Of a DNA stretch of 64,000 bases, positions 7,741 to 17,518 are shown in pieces. The stretch comes from an uncultured Bacteroidales bacterium (lineage in GTDB: Bacteria; Bacteroidota; Bacteroidia; Bacteroidales; Bacteroidaceae). The stretch's first letter is position 1; every line of letters starts with the position of its first letter. The stretch lies in contig CACYZY010000001.1 in NCBI GenBank assembly GCA_902779085.1, positions 372,001 to 436,000 on the forward strand. The letters run 5' to 3'. The notes beneath the pieces are model-generated. The model made no database searches. It was not told the origin of the DNA and was given only the letters and a program-made list of their open reading frames with translations. Both the position numbers and the translations under genes were made by a program.

Positions 7741-8499
7741 ATGATGAAACTGATTTCGTGGAACGTGAACGGGCTGAGGGCCTGTGCCGACAAAGGATTT
7801 GCCGATGCTTTCAAGGCATTGGATGCTGATTTCTTCTGCCTGCAGGAAACGAAGATGCAGGAGGGACAACTGGATTTGAATTTCGATGGCTATCGCTCTT
7901 ATTGGAACTTTGCCGAGAAGAAGGGATACTCGGGCACTGCCATCTATACGAAGCACGAGCCTGTGGCTGTTACCTACGGCTTGGGCATTGATGAGCATGA
8001 CCATGAGGGGCGTGTGATTACCCTGGAGATGCCTGACTTTTTCTTGGTAACGGTTTATACGCCTAACTCACAGGAAGAGCTGCGCCGTCTGGACTATCGT
8101 ATGAAGTGGGAGGATGACTTCCGCAACTATCTATTGGCGCTGGATGCCAAGAAACCAGTGATTGTGTGCGGGGACATGAATGTGGCGCATCAGGAGATTG
8201 ACTTGCGTAACCCTAAGACGAACCGTCGCAATGCGGGCTTTACGGATGAGGAGCGTGAGAAAATGACGGCGCTGCTGGGCAGTGGCTTTACGGATACTTT
8301 CCGCTATTTCTTTCCTGACATGGCGAACCAGTACTCATGGTGGAGCTATCGTTTCCATGCCCGTGAGAAGAACGCTGGGTGGCGCATCGATTATTTCCTG
8401 ACCTCGAAGCGCCTGGATGACAAACTGCGGGGGGCTCGCATCCACAGCGATATCTTTGGCTCTGACCATTGCCCAGTGGAATTAATGATTGATGCTTGA
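7741..8499 (+). CDS. xth: Exodeoxyribonuclease III (AP endonuclease)
   Basis: A 252-residue EEP-family nuclease that incises DNA at abasic sites in base-excision repair. Visible motifs, in order: SWNVNGLRA, LQETK (metal-binding Glu), TVYTPNS, CGDMNVAHQEIDL with the catalytic Asp/Asn, NAGFTDEER, YSWWSYR, GWRIDYF and SDHCPV with the catalytic Asp-His. Length and motif order match XthA/ExoA. Two ATGs stand side by side at 7741 and 7744; either could be the start. It follows the Lrp gene closely and ends at a strong bidirectional hairpin. Confidence 0.95.
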   Translation: MMKLISWNVNGLRACADKGFADAFKALDADFFCLQETKMQEGQLDLNFDGYRSYWNFAEKKGYSGTAIYTKHEPVAVTYGLGIDEHDHEGRVITLEMPDFFLVTVYTPNSQEELRRLDYRMKWEDDFRNYLLALDAKKPVIVCGDMNVAHQEIDLRNPKTNRRNAGFTDEEREKMTALLGSGFTDTFRYFFPDMANQYSWWSYRFHAREKNAGWRIDYFLTSKRLDDKLRGARIHSDIFGSDHCPVELMIDA

Positions 8500-8506
8500 C
8501 AATTGA

Positions 8507-8540
8507 AAATTAAAGGCTGCAGGAATGCAGCCTTTAATTT
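8507..8540. terminator. Bidirectional terminator between xth and the GH2 gene
   Basis: Perfect 15-bp inverted repeat, AAATTAAAGGCTGCA (8507-8521) and TGCAGCCTTTAATTT (8526-8540), with loop GGAA. T-rich sequence follows on both strands. The right arm overlaps the stop codon of the convergent GH2 gene. Confidence 0.85.
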
Positions 8541-11007
8541 AATTTGCCTGTATCTCAATACTAGCAGGTTTCAGTCCTTTGGCGGAAGCCTGGAGAGTGA
8601 TGGTGCCACCCACATTGCTACTCTGCACAATGGCAGTAAGCTGTCCTGCAAAAGCATGCATGTGGGGCAGATGGAAGAGCTCGAGGCAAGTGGGGTCGCC
8701 ATTGGCTGCAGCACGGAAAGTGCCAGCACCACTTACCTTGAAATTCGCTTCACGAACATCGTCAGGACAGAGGTTGCCGTCTTTATCCACCACGCTGACT
8801 GTGATGTATGCCAAGTCCTTGCCATCGGCTGTCAGCTGAGTCCTATCTACCTCCAGCTGCAGGTGGTGGGGCTTGCCTGCCGTGCGTACAACTTTCTCTT
8901 CTGCTACGTTACCACTGGCATCATAAGCTACCACTTTGAGTTCACCAGGCTCATAACGGACATCCTCCCACATGAGGCGATAGCGGTGCATCGTGGCTTT
9001 CTCGCCCAATACAGCTTCCTGTGCTTTGGCTTCAGTGGCTGTCCATTTATGCTGACGCCCCTGGCTCTTGCCATTGACAAACAGTTCTGCCTCAGGATAG
9101 CTTGTATATACATATACAGGGGTAATCTGTCCCTTGCGGTTTTTCCATGTCCAGTGGGGCAGGATGTGCAAGGTGCTCTCATTCTTGTTCCATAAGCTAC
9201 GGTAGAGGTAGTAGCGGTCTTTGGGGATGGATGCCAAGTCAATGATACCGAAATAGGAGCTATGGGCAGGCCAGTTGTCGTAGTAGGGCGTGGGCTCGCC
9301 TAAGTAGTCGAAGCCTGTCCATACGAACTGACCAATCTCCCATTCGTTGTCATCAGCCATAGCAAAATCCAGATCAGGGATATTTGACCAAGGGCATGCC
9401 TCGGTGTCATAGCCAGACGACTGCATATCGGGATAGGTGGCTCCTTTCTTCAGTTCTGCAGGGAACTTATACACACCTCTTGAACTGACGGTGGATGCAG
9501 TTTCAGAACCTAACACCAAGCCTTGTGGCAAGATGGCATAAGCCTCCTGATAGAATGGCAGGCGGTAGTTGAAGCCTGGAATGTCAATAGTGGCAGCAAA
9601 GCCGTTGTGTAGGGAGTTCTCAGCCTGGTCGATGCCCACAGTCACAGGTCGGGTAGGGTCGAGGCGATGGCAGATGTCCTGCAGGAAAGCCAATGTCTTG
9701 TAGCTCTCGGGGTCTCGCTGGTTGGGCACCTCGTTGCCGATGCTCCACATCACCACGCTGGGGTGATTGCGATAATGCTGCACCATGTTCACCATGTCAC
9801 GCTCTGCCCATTCGTGGAAGAAACGGTGATAGGCGTTCTCACACTTCGCCATGTCCCATTCGTCGAAAGGTTCGACCATCATCATGAAGCCCATCTCGTC
9901 GCACAACTCCACCAGCTCTGGGGCAGGCATATTGTGCGAGGTACGGATGGCATCACAACCCATGTCTTTCAGCAAGGTGAGTTGGCGACGCAAGGCTGCC
10001 TTGTTGATAGCTGCTCCTAAAGGTCCGAGGTCATGATGGTTGCACACGCCTTGGAACTTACGCAGATGTCCGTTGAGGAAGAAACCTTTTTCAGGCACAT
10101 ACTCGATGCTGCGGATGCCGAAGCGGGTGGTATATTCATCTACCTGCTTGCCGTCGGCAAAGACACGCGTACGGGCTTTATATAGGTAAGGTGTCTCGGG
10201 TGACCAAAGTTGAGGATGCTCAACGATGAAAGTCTGACCGAATGCAATGTCATGCACTGCCATCTTGGTATCATCTTTTGTGGCAACGGTCTTGCCATCA
10301 GGGTCGATGATGTCGGTCACCAGGCGAATCATCTGCTGATGTTCGGTATTAGCCAAAGATACACGCAAACTAACTGAGGCGTAGTTGCTGTCTACATGTG
10401 GGGTAGTGACGTGCGTGCCCCAAACAGGCACGTGTATCTTGTCGGTGGTCACCACATGCACATTACGATACAGTCCTGCCCCAGGATACCAGCGAGAAGA
10501 TGAAGGACGGTTCTCTAACCTTACCGCCACCACATTGTTCTTGCCATCAGCATGGATGAAAGGCGTCACATCGCAGTAGAAAGAGTTGTAGCCATAGGGC
10601 CAGAAGATGGCTTCCTGTCCATTGACATAGACGCGCGCTTCACTCATGGCTCCATCGAACACCAGTGCCGTCTGCTTGCCGGCAGGCACATCGAAGGTGT
10701 GGCGGTACCATCCAACACCCACAAAGGGCAGTCCACCTGTCCGGCCCGACTTTTGTGAGGCTTCGGTCTCACCGTCCTGCTCAACGGCCACCATCTGACG
10801 GTCGTTGTTGCCATCGAAGGGACCATAGATGGCCCAGTCGTGGGGCACCGTCACCTTCTGCCACTTGCTGTCGTCATAGTCGGTGCGCCATGCGTCGGTC
10901 ACTTCTTCATTAACGAAGCGCCATCCTTTCTCCAATAAGGTCTCCTGACGTTGGGCATTAGCCAGCAATGGCAATGCCAAAGCCAATAGGAACAATACTT
11001 TTCTCAT
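8539..11007 (-). CDS. Exported glycoside hydrolase family 2 protein (beta-galactosidase type)
   Basis: An 822-residue protein with signal peptide RKVLFLLALALPLLANAQ. Domains in order: GH2 sugar-binding jelly roll (about 25-185, with VPHDWAIYGPFD), immunoglobulin-like domain (about 190-295), TIM barrel (about 300-590), then two C-terminal beta domains, including EAELFVNGKSQG as in DUF4982 regions. The acid/base is Glu426 in SIGNEVPNQ and the nucleophile Glu502 in GSETAS. In Bacteroidota this arrangement usually cleaves beta-galactosides, though beta-glucuronidase or other GH2 activities cannot be excluded. It sits 23 nt downstream of the GH106 gene on the same strand, suggesting the two enzymes act on one rhamnose- and galactose-containing glycan. 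Confidence 0.9.
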   Translation of the reverse strand: MRKVLFLLALALPLLANAQRQETLLEKGWRFVNEEVTDAWRTDYDDSKWQKVTVPHDWAIYGPFDGNNDRQMVAVEQDGETEASQKSGRTGGLPFVGVGWYRHTFDVPAGKQTALVFDGAMSEARVYVNGQEAIFWPYGYNSFYCDVTPFIHADGKNNVVAVRLENRPSSSRWYPGAGLYRNVHVVTTDKIHVPVWGTHVTTPHVDSNYASVSLRVSLANTEHQQMIRLVTDIIDPDGKTVATKDDTKMAVHDIAFGQTFIVEHPQLWSPETPYLYKARTRVFADGKQVDEYTTRFGIRSIEYVPEKGFFLNGHLRKFQGVCNHHDLGPLGAAINKAALRRQLTLLKDMGCDAIRTSHNMPAPELVELCDEMGFMMMVEPFDEWDMAKCENAYHRFFHEWAERDMVNMVQHYRNHPSVVMWSIGNEVPNQRDPESYKTLAFLQDICHRLDPTRPVTVGIDQAENSLHNGFAATIDIPGFNYRLPFYQEAYAILPQGLVLGSETASTVSSRGVYKFPAELKKGATYPDMQSSGYDTEACPWSNIPDLDFAMADDNEWEIGQFVWTGFDYLGEPTPYYDNWPAHSSYFGIIDLASIPKDRYYLYRSLWNKNESTLHILPHWTWKNRKGQITPVYVYTSYPEAELFVNGKSQGRQHKWTATEAKAQEAVLGEKATMHRYRLMWEDVRYEPGELKVVAYDASGNVAEEKVVRTAGKPHHLQLEVDRTQLTADGKDLAYITVSVVDKDGNLCPDDVREANFKVSGAGTFRAAANGDPTCLELFHLPHMHAFAGQLTAIVQSSNVGGTITLQASAKGLKPASIEIQAN

Positions 11008-11030
11008 ATCCCAATTACTCGAATGTTAGG

Positions 11031-14000
11031 TTATTTGCAAATGATCAGACAAACAGGTCCCATAAGACCAGATGGCGACATTTGGGAATTAGGATTGTAG
11101 AACGGATACTGCGACCAGGTAACCTTCTCTGTTACTTCTGGGCGAGAATCGCCTATCAAGCGGTTAATCCATAAGTTCGTTACCTTTACCTCAATGTCGT
11201 TCTTACCGGCATGCAGGGCTTCAGTGATGTCTATGCGATAAGGTGTCTTCCAATATACGCCTAAGTTATTGCCATTGATGGTAACCTCTGCCATGACACC
11301 TACCTTACCCAAATCAAGGAGTATTTGACGAGAGTCAAGTTCATCGTCCTTAACCTCAAAGCTGCTGGTGTAGGTAGCCACACCACTGAAGTACTTGATG
11401 CCATCCACATCGCTGTCGGCCAAGTTGATCAGTTGGTCGAAATGAGCTGTAGCAGGTGCTCCTCGATTCTCTTGGAATGCCACATCCCATGGTATGTTGA
11501 TAGTATTGACATGCACTTCTTTCAGCTCAGGCAAGGTCACTGCCTCTTGCTCTGCCGGGCCGTTGAAAACGACAAACAGGGCATCGTTCTCCACCAAGTT
11601 CACCTTCACTACTGTACGGTCGCCCTCGGTGCGATAGGTCACATCCTCACGCTTGCCAGTCTCTGGGTGCCAAATCTCAGGCTTCTTGCCCTTGACACGG
11701 AACGACAGTTCTAAGGTCTTGTCAGGACCCTCGGGGTTATTGATCCAATAGATGTCAGCACGACTGGTATGGCGATGGATGAAGCGTAGGTCGTCGCCGA
11801 TAGTCACATCTGGTTTCACGCCAATCTTATCCAATACACTCTTCATGTCGCTAGTTAGATAAACATTACTCAATCCGCCACCCCAAATTTCATTGACGAT
11901 GGAGTTAAACTCTTCTACATCGTCGGTCAAGCGACCAGGGAGTTCTGGCTTTGCACCGCAAATCACAGCACCAGCCTTTGCCAGTGAGGCAATCTTCTTC
12001 AGTACATCCACTGGTATACGCTTTACATTCGGATCAAGCACCAGCATGCGATAGTTCATGCCACTGGGCGTGGTGAGTCTGCCATTCTCGTATTTGAGCA
12101 AATTCAGTAATGCGTCGCTGTTGATATAGTCGTAGTTGTAACCTACTGGGAATGGAGGTTGCTCAGCGCCATACAAACCAGTGATGTTGTTGTCCTCACC
12201 GTAATAATATACGATATCGGCCACAAACTTGCCTTTTTGCAAGAGGTAGCAACTGCGAGCCATATAGTCCATCCAAGCCCATGCCGATTCAGACCAGTTG
12301 TCGAGACGGTTGAACCACTGTCCGATAGGACCTAAACCCAAACCTGGTTTCAGCTCATCCAACGGCTGATGAACAGAGGTGTGGATGACAAAACGATTCA
12401 GACCACTTGCCATCTCCATGTCTGCAATAGCCTTTAGATTGGCAGGATGATATGCGTATGATGCTCCCTCACCACCAGGAGCTGTCAGAGATTCACCGGC
12501 CACCAGATTTTGTCCGTAGATATGGGCTACAGAAGCCGCTTCACGGATGTCGGCACGGCTCATAGGTGGGGTAGAGGACCCCGTGTTGTTAGGCATCCAA
12601 GCAGCTGCCATTGGCACATCAGCTTTCGCCTTTACCTCCATGCCATCTACCAGATATACACGCCCATTCTCATGCGATTCGGTATAGCGTCCCATGCCAC
12701 GCTCTTTCAGAATGTCGGTCAGCAGGTTGTAGCAATAGTCGGTTACCAAGCTACCCAAGGTCCTGCGCCAATCGCGCAAGAAACGTTCACTCTCTTCAGA
12801 GCTGTTGACGATATGTCCCATCAGTACTGGCATCCATGGACGCAGGCTATAGCCATTGCGTGCCTCGAATTCCTCCTCCATGGCTGGAGTCCAGTTTTCT
12901 TGCTCAGACTCATAGCTGTCGGTCATGATGTATTTCACTACCTTGCCTAACTGGTCCTTAGAAGCATCGGTGTACATACCTAAGTAGTGGTCCATATAAG
13001 CCCTGAAAGCAACAGGATCCATCTTGTCAACTTCAAAGCCTGTGGCCTCAGGAGGAGCAGGGTTGTTCTGGTGGCCTGTCTGCGAATAACCATAGCGCAC
13101 CACCTTCCAGGTACCCTCTGGCACATCCCAAACTAAACGACCATCATGCACCTTGTCGGTAATGTCAATCACATCTTCCAAAGCAATAGCAGCAGCTTCG
13201 TCAGGGGTGTCGTAAAGAGCCAAGTCTGCAGGAGCAGCAAAACCAGCTTTTTCTTCTGCATGGTTAATGCGGTTTACACTATGCAAAACAAACTCAGCGA
13301 TAGGAGTAGGTTCGGCCTGTGGCTCTGCACTTACGCCCATCAGAGCAGCGTATGGATTGACTACTACTACATTGTCAATCACCAAGCGGAAATACTTGGC
13401 TGTGGTTTCTGGGATATCAACTGTGCCTTGTGGGGCAGAACTGTTAGGTATCTTACATACCTCACGGAAAGTTTTACCATCGTCGCTTACTTGCAAAACT
13501 TTGTTGATCTCCTGAACAGGAGCGCCCCACTGACCACGTATTCTGCCATCCATGATGGTCAGTGCCTTCACGATCTGTGGCTCACTGAACTCATATTGAA
13601 TCCATGCCTTACCGTTGGCTCCACCTGGCCCCGGCGCCAATAAGTCAGCATTGGTCAGGTCGCCATCGGTAAGTTTTTGCAGTGAGAAGTTGCCACCGCT
13701 GGAAGAAATTTTAGGATTCAAGGCAGCTAAGTTCTTGTCGGCCTCTGGCATTTTGAAGGCCAGCACGGCGATATCGGCATAATAGCCTTCACCGGGATTG
13801 GCGCCACCCCCATTGATGTTGTTGGAGTTAGAACGAGGCACGTTCTGGAAAGCTCCAATGGTTTTGTAGGGTTCTGGTAATAAGCCGTCGAAAGAGGTGC
13901 CACCACTGACAGTCATCTCTCGCCACACCAGCTTCTTCATGCCGTCCTTTGGCTCTACCCAAGGACCACCCGTAAAACTCCATCCTGGTGATGCTGCTAC

Positions 14001-14345
14001 TGACATTTCCAAACCCAATGAGTCGGCCAGGTGAACAGTGTAAGCAAAAGCATCCTTCCATTCGTCCGTCATGTATGCCACCTTTTTGTCAATCAACAAT
14101 GGTGTTCTAAAACCGGCATCGAAATTCATGAAGCCGGCAATGCCAGAACGCTTCATCCAGGTCAGATCTTTGTAAATACCATCCTTGGTTACATTGCCAT
14201 CCATCCAATGCCACCAAACGCGAGGGCGTGCATCAGCAGGTGGGTTCTGAAACTCAGCATACAGATTTTCGTCAGCAGCTGGTGTACTACAACTGCCCAT
14301 GACCAGCATGAGGCCTGTGACAGCTACCCAAATCAATTTCTTCAT
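11031..14345 (-). CDS. GH106 alpha-L-rhamnosidase-like lipoprotein
   Basis: A 1104-residue lipoprotein (lipobox MGSC, Cys at residue 19). The N-terminal FQNPPADARPRVWWHWMDGN block is the hallmark opening of GH106 rhamnosidases, followed by GIAGFMNFDAGF and AASPGWSFTGGPW. The central catalytic region includes DSYESEQENW, rich in acidic residues. The C-terminus carries a galactose-binding-like beta-sandwich (TINGNNLGVYWKTPYRIDIT, then LWINRLIGD). GH106 enzymes remove terminal alpha-L-rhamnose from rhamnogalacturonans or other decorated glycans. It shares an operon with a GH2 enzyme, but no SusC/SusD pair or sensor is adjacent, so this is not a full polysaccharide utilisation locus within the window. 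Confidence 0.88.
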   Translation of the reverse strand: MKKLIWVAVTGLMLVMGSCSTPAADENLYAEFQNPPADARPRVWWHWMDGNVTKDGIYKDLTWMKRSGIAGFMNFDAGFRTPLLIDKKVAYMTDEWKDAFAYTVHLADSLGLEMSVAASPGWSFTGGPWVEPKDGMKKLVWREMTVSGGTSFDGLLPEPYKTIGAFQNVPRSNSNNINGGGANPGEGYYADIAVLAFKMPEADKNLAALNPKISSSGGNFSLQKLTDGDLTNADLLAPGPGGANGKAWIQYEFSEPQIVKALTIMDGRIRGQWGAPVQEINKVLQVSDDGKTFREVCKIPNSSAPQGTVDIPETTAKYFRLVIDNVVVVNPYAALMGVSAEPQAEPTPIAEFVLHSVNRINHAEEKAGFAAPADLALYDTPDEAAAIALEDVIDITDKVHDGRLVWDVPEGTWKVVRYGYSQTGHQNNPAPPEATGFEVDKMDPVAFRAYMDHYLGMYTDASKDQLGKVVKYIMTDSYESEQENWTPAMEEEFEARNGYSLRPWMPVLMGHIVNSSEESERFLRDWRRTLGSLVTDYCYNLLTDILKERGMGRYTESHENGRVYLVDGMEVKAKADVPMAAAWMPNNTGSSTPPMSRADIREAASVAHIYGQNLVAGESLTAPGGEGASYAYHPANLKAIADMEMASGLNRFVIHTSVHQPLDELKPGLGLGPIGQWFNRLDNWSESAWAWMDYMARSCYLLQKGKFVADIVYYYGEDNNITGLYGAEQPPFPVGYNYDYINSDALLNLLKYENGRLTTPSGMNYRMLVLDPNVKRIPVDVLKKIASLAKAGAVICGAKPELPGRLTDDVEEFNSIVNEIWGGGLSNVYLTSDMKSVLDKIGVKPDVTIGDDLRFIHRHTSRADIYWINNPEGPDKTLELSFRVKGKKPEIWHPETGKREDVTYRTEGDRTVVKVNLVENDALFVVFNGPAEQEAVTLPELKEVHVNTINIPWDVAFQENRGAPATAHFDQLINLADSDVDGIKYFSGVATYTSSFEVKDDELDSRQILLDLGKVGVMAEVTINGNNLGVYWKTPYRIDITEALHAGKNDIEVKVTNLWINRLIGDSRPEVTEKVTWSQYPFYNPNSQMSPSGLMGPVCLIICK

Positions 14346-14382
14346 ATCTATAGTTTTATGATTTATACTCTATTCATCTTAT

Positions 14383-14416
14383 TTTGCAAATGTACAATTT
14401 TTTTTCGTACATTTGC
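14383..14416. promoter_or_regulatory. Face-to-face promoters in an inverted repeat
   Basis: GCAAATGTAC (14386-14395) and GTACATTTGC (14407-14416) are perfect 10-bp inverted arms with an 11-nt T-rich centre. Each arm contains a -7 box TACATTTG: 14408-14415 on plus (with TTTG at 14383-14386, 21-nt spacing) and 14387-14394 on minus. They would drive the divergent transglutaminase-like and GH106 genes. Confidence 0.65.
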
Positions 14417-14439
14417 GAGTGAAAGATAAAGAATTCGAT

Positions 14440-17052
14440 ATGAGAATACATTATATATGGGGTCTGATACTGGTGATATTTGCGGGTTGTTCCGCAAAGG
14501 ATGGCCATTTTGTCAGTGACAGTGATTATCGTCAACAGGTGGCATCAGACTTTGAGGCAAAAGTAGAATTAGTAGGTGCACAGTTTTATACACCTGCATC
14601 AGATGTTACTTCTAAAGAGCAGGAAGCATTGCAATTCCTATATGCCTATATGCCTATTGCTGACATGACGGACTATTCTACCGATTACTACTTAAACAAT
14701 GTCCGAATGTCGTTCAAGGCGCAAAATGAAATGGCATGGGGGAAGCAAGTTCCCGAGTTGTTGTTTCGTCATTTCGTATTGCCTGTACGTGTGAACAATG
14801 AAAATCTGGATACTTTTCGTCTGGCTTGCTATGATGATCTGAAAGAAAGAGTGGAAGGGCTCAGTATGCAGGAGGCTATTTTGGAGGTGAACCACTGGTG
14901 TCATGAGCGGGTGACATATCAGCCTTCTGATGCACGTACAACATCACCATTGACTACTATCAGTGCAGCATACGGCAGATGTGGCGAGGAGTCCACTTTC
15001 ACCGTTTCGGCCTTGAGAGCTATCGGTATTCCCGCACGACAAGTTTATACACCCCGTTGGGCGCATACTGATGACAACCATGCGTGGGTAGAAGCATGGG
15101 CTGATGGCAAGTGGTGGTTTATGGGCGCTTGTGAACCAGAAGCAGTGCTGAACCTTGGATGGTTCAATAGTGCTGCCAGTCGTGCCATGCTGATGCATAC
15201 TCGTGTGTTTGGCAAATATAATGGACCTGAGGAGAAAATGCTTGTATCTGATACTTTTACGGAAATCAATCTCATCGACAATTATGCTTCTACGGCTCGT
15301 GTCAATTTCAATGTGGTGGATACACAAGGCAAGGCAGTGGCAGATGCACGTGTTGACTTCATGATATACAACTATGCAGAGTTTTGCCCTGTAGTTACAA
15401 AATATACTGATACTGATGGGCATTCATTTTTGACCGCAGGAAAGGGTGATATGCTGGTGTGGGCTTCTCATAATGGTTTTTATGGTTATAGCAAGGCTTC
15501 TTTTGGTACTGATGAAGAGATTGATATAGTATTGGATAAGATAAACTCAAATGATGGTGAGGTTCATGTTTTTGATGTGTATCAATTGGATATTGTGCCT
15601 CCTGTCGAGCAATATTCATTGCCTACTGTTACAGAGGAGCAACGCTTGCAGAATGAGGCACGTAAGGATGAGGAAGATGCTATGCGCATAGCCTATATGG
15701 ATACTTTCATGAATAATGAAACTGCATTGGCTTTTGTAAAGGAACATGGGTTGCCTCAAGAAGCTGTCAGTTATTTGATGAAGTCGAGCGGTAATCATGA
15801 AGTCATTAAGAATTATCTGTTACAAGGTGGTAGTGTGGATTATTTGGCCTTGTTGAGTGACAAAGACTTACGTGATGTAAGTCTGGAGGTTTTGAAAGAC
15901 CAGCAAACTGTTGGAAGTCAGCCAGAGATGAGAGTGGAGGATGAAATGCTGGTGCCTTACAAACGTTTCTTTAAGGAGAGTATTTCGTTAGCAGACCAAC
16001 AACGTTTCTCCGATAATCCTGCTGAGTTGGTGAAATGGTGTACAGAGCACCTGCACATTGTAGATGGACCTTACGCCCAGCGTGTAGCCATGTCTTCTGT
16101 TGGTGTTTGGAAATCGGGTGTGGCAGATCTCCGCTCGCGTGATATTTTCTTCGTAAATGTGGCATGGAGTCTGGGTATCGAAGCCCGTAAAGACGGGGTG
16201 ACGGGGAAGGTTCAATATCGCAAGGATGGGCAATGGATAGATGTTAATTTCGATGCTGATGAGCAGTTAATAGCTCCAAAAGGTACATTGGTGTTGAAAT
16301 ATGTTCCTACCAAGGCTTTAGAAAATCCTGAATACTACAGTCATTTCACTATAAGTCGTATCAAGGAAGATGGCACTACTAGTTTGCTGAGCTTCGATGA
16401 AGGACAAGTAGATATGGGCGGCGGTGTGAGTTGGAACAACACATTCAAAAGAGGAATGCAGTTGGATGAGGGAACGTATTTGCTGGTGAGTGGTAAACGT
16501 ATGGCCAGTGGAAAAGTTTTGACTTCATCTCAAATCTTTGCCATTGTAGACGGAAAAACAACAACGCTTGATTTGATGCTACGTGAGCCTTCTGCTGAAG
16601 ATGTGACAGTGATAGGTTCTTTCGATTCTGAAAGCAGGTATGTCAAAGAAGGTGGTGAAAGTAGTGTGTTAGCAACTACGGGCAGAGGCTATTTTATTAT
16701 TGGTGTCTTGGGAGTAGGACAGGAGCCTACTAACCACGCATTACGTGATATTGCTAAGCTAAAAACCGCTTTTGAGGTTTGGGGCAGACCAATCATCTTG
16801 TTGTTTACGGACGAAACACAAGAACAAAACTATCGGCAGGAAGATTTTGGAGAATTGCCAACAACAGTATCTTATGGTGTAGACATCAATCATCAGATAC
16901 AAAAGCAGATTGCCACCAATATGCATTTGAGCAATCAGAACCAGTTGCCGTTGTTTATCATTGCCGATACTTTCAATCGTGTGTTGTTTGTATCTCAAGG
17001 TTATACCATTGGATTGGGTGAACAACTGATGGAAGTCATAAAAAAGATATAG
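14440..17052 (+). CDS. Large lipoprotein with transglutaminase-like and thioredoxin-like regions
   Basis: An 870-residue protein beginning at ATG 14440 with lipobox FAGC. A transglutaminase-like core (about 140-235) has catalytic Cys181 in GRCGEES and His214 in DNHAWVEAW, followed by WWFMGACEPE. A carboxypeptidase-regulatory-like beta domain follows (about 290-370; VNFNVVDTQGKAVADARVDF). The middle is helical. The last 110 residues look thioredoxin-like (RPIILLFTDETQEQN, LPLFIIADTFNRVLF) but no CxxC is visible. Such large transglutaminase-domain lipoproteins occur in Bacteroidales; substrates are unknown. The domain may act as a protease or peptide-binding module. DUF4112 starts 1 nt after its stop. 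An upstream in-frame TTG at 14413 would overlap the promoter and was rejected. Confidence 0.8.
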   Translation: MRIHYIWGLILVIFAGCSAKDGHFVSDSDYRQQVASDFEAKVELVGAQFYTPASDVTSKEQEALQFLYAYMPIADMTDYSTDYYLNNVRMSFKAQNEMAWGKQVPELLFRHFVLPVRVNNENLDTFRLACYDDLKERVEGLSMQEAILEVNHWCHERVTYQPSDARTTSPLTTISAAYGRCGEESTFTVSALRAIGIPARQVYTPRWAHTDDNHAWVEAWADGKWWFMGACEPEAVLNLGWFNSAASRAMLMHTRVFGKYNGPEEKMLVSDTFTEINLIDNYASTARVNFNVVDTQGKAVADARVDFMIYNYAEFCPVVTKYTDTDGHSFLTAGKGDMLVWASHNGFYGYSKASFGTDEEIDIVLDKINSNDGEVHVFDVYQLDIVPPVEQYSLPTVTEEQRLQNEARKDEEDAMRIAYMDTFMNNETALAFVKEHGLPQEAVSYLMKSSGNHEVIKNYLLQGGSVDYLALLSDKDLRDVSLEVLKDQQTVGSQPEMRVEDEMLVPYKRFFKESISLADQQRFSDNPAELVKWCTEHLHIVDGPYAQRVAMSSVGVWKSGVADLRSRDIFFVNVAWSLGIEARKDGVTGKVQYRKDGQWIDVNFDADEQLIAPKGTLVLKYVPTKALENPEYYSHFTISRIKEDGTTSLLSFDEGQVDMGGGVSWNNTFKRGMQLDEGTYLLVSGKRMASGKVLTSSQIFAIVDGKTTTLDLMLREPSAEDVTVIGSFDSESRYVKEGGESSVLATTGRGYFIIGVLGVGQEPTNHALRDIAKLKTAFEVWGRPIILLFTDETQEQNYRQEDFGELPTTVSYGVDINHQIQKQIATNMHLSNQNQLPLFIIADTFNRVLFVSQGYTIGLGEQLMEVIKKI

Positions 17053-17053
17053 T

Positions 17054-17518
17054 ATGCAGGAAGAGATAAAAGAGCAAAAGTCATATAAGCTAATCAAAGC
17101 TATTGCGACAATCATGGACCGCTATTATGTGGATCCTTTGCTCGGACTTGTGCCTACGCTTGGCGATGCGGTAACTTCGTTATTGACGCTCCCTTATCTT
17201 TATTTCAGTGTGTTCAAGCTTCGCTCCATTCCTTTGACTTTGGCGCTACTATGCAATATGTTGATAGACTTTGCTATGGGTGTGATACCATTCTGGATAG
17301 GTGACATTTTAGACTTCTTCAATCATAGCTATGTCAAGAATTATCGACTGATAACAGGTTATGTAGAAGGCGATGAGGAAATGATAAAAAGCGTTGATCG
17401 CCGTGCATGGTGGATGGCATTCCTGATAGCACTTCTGTGCCTGCTTATCTGGTTACTTATCAAGTTTGCCGTTTGGGCATGGGATTGGGTGATCGGACTT
17501 TTTAACGGTCCATTATGA
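17054..17518 (+). CDS. DUF4112 family membrane protein
   Basis: A 154-residue protein with the DUF4112 signature: YYVDPLLGLVPTLGDAVTSL, then LTLALLCNMLIDFAMGVIPF and IGDILDFFNHSYVKNYRLI. Hydrophobic segments lie near residues 35-55, 55-85 and 115-145. The function of the family is unknown. It is separated by one base from the upstream lipoprotein gene, so the two are co-transcribed. Its last 17 bases overlap the end of the convergent aroA gene. Confidence 0.85.
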   Translation: MQEEIKEQKSYKLIKAIATIMDRYYVDPLLGLVPTLGDAVTSLLTLPYLYFSVFKLRSIPLTLALLCNMLIDFAMGVIPFWIGDILDFFNHSYVKNYRLITGYVEGDEEMIKSVDRRAWWMAFLIALLCLLIWLLIKFAVWAWDWVIGLFNGPL

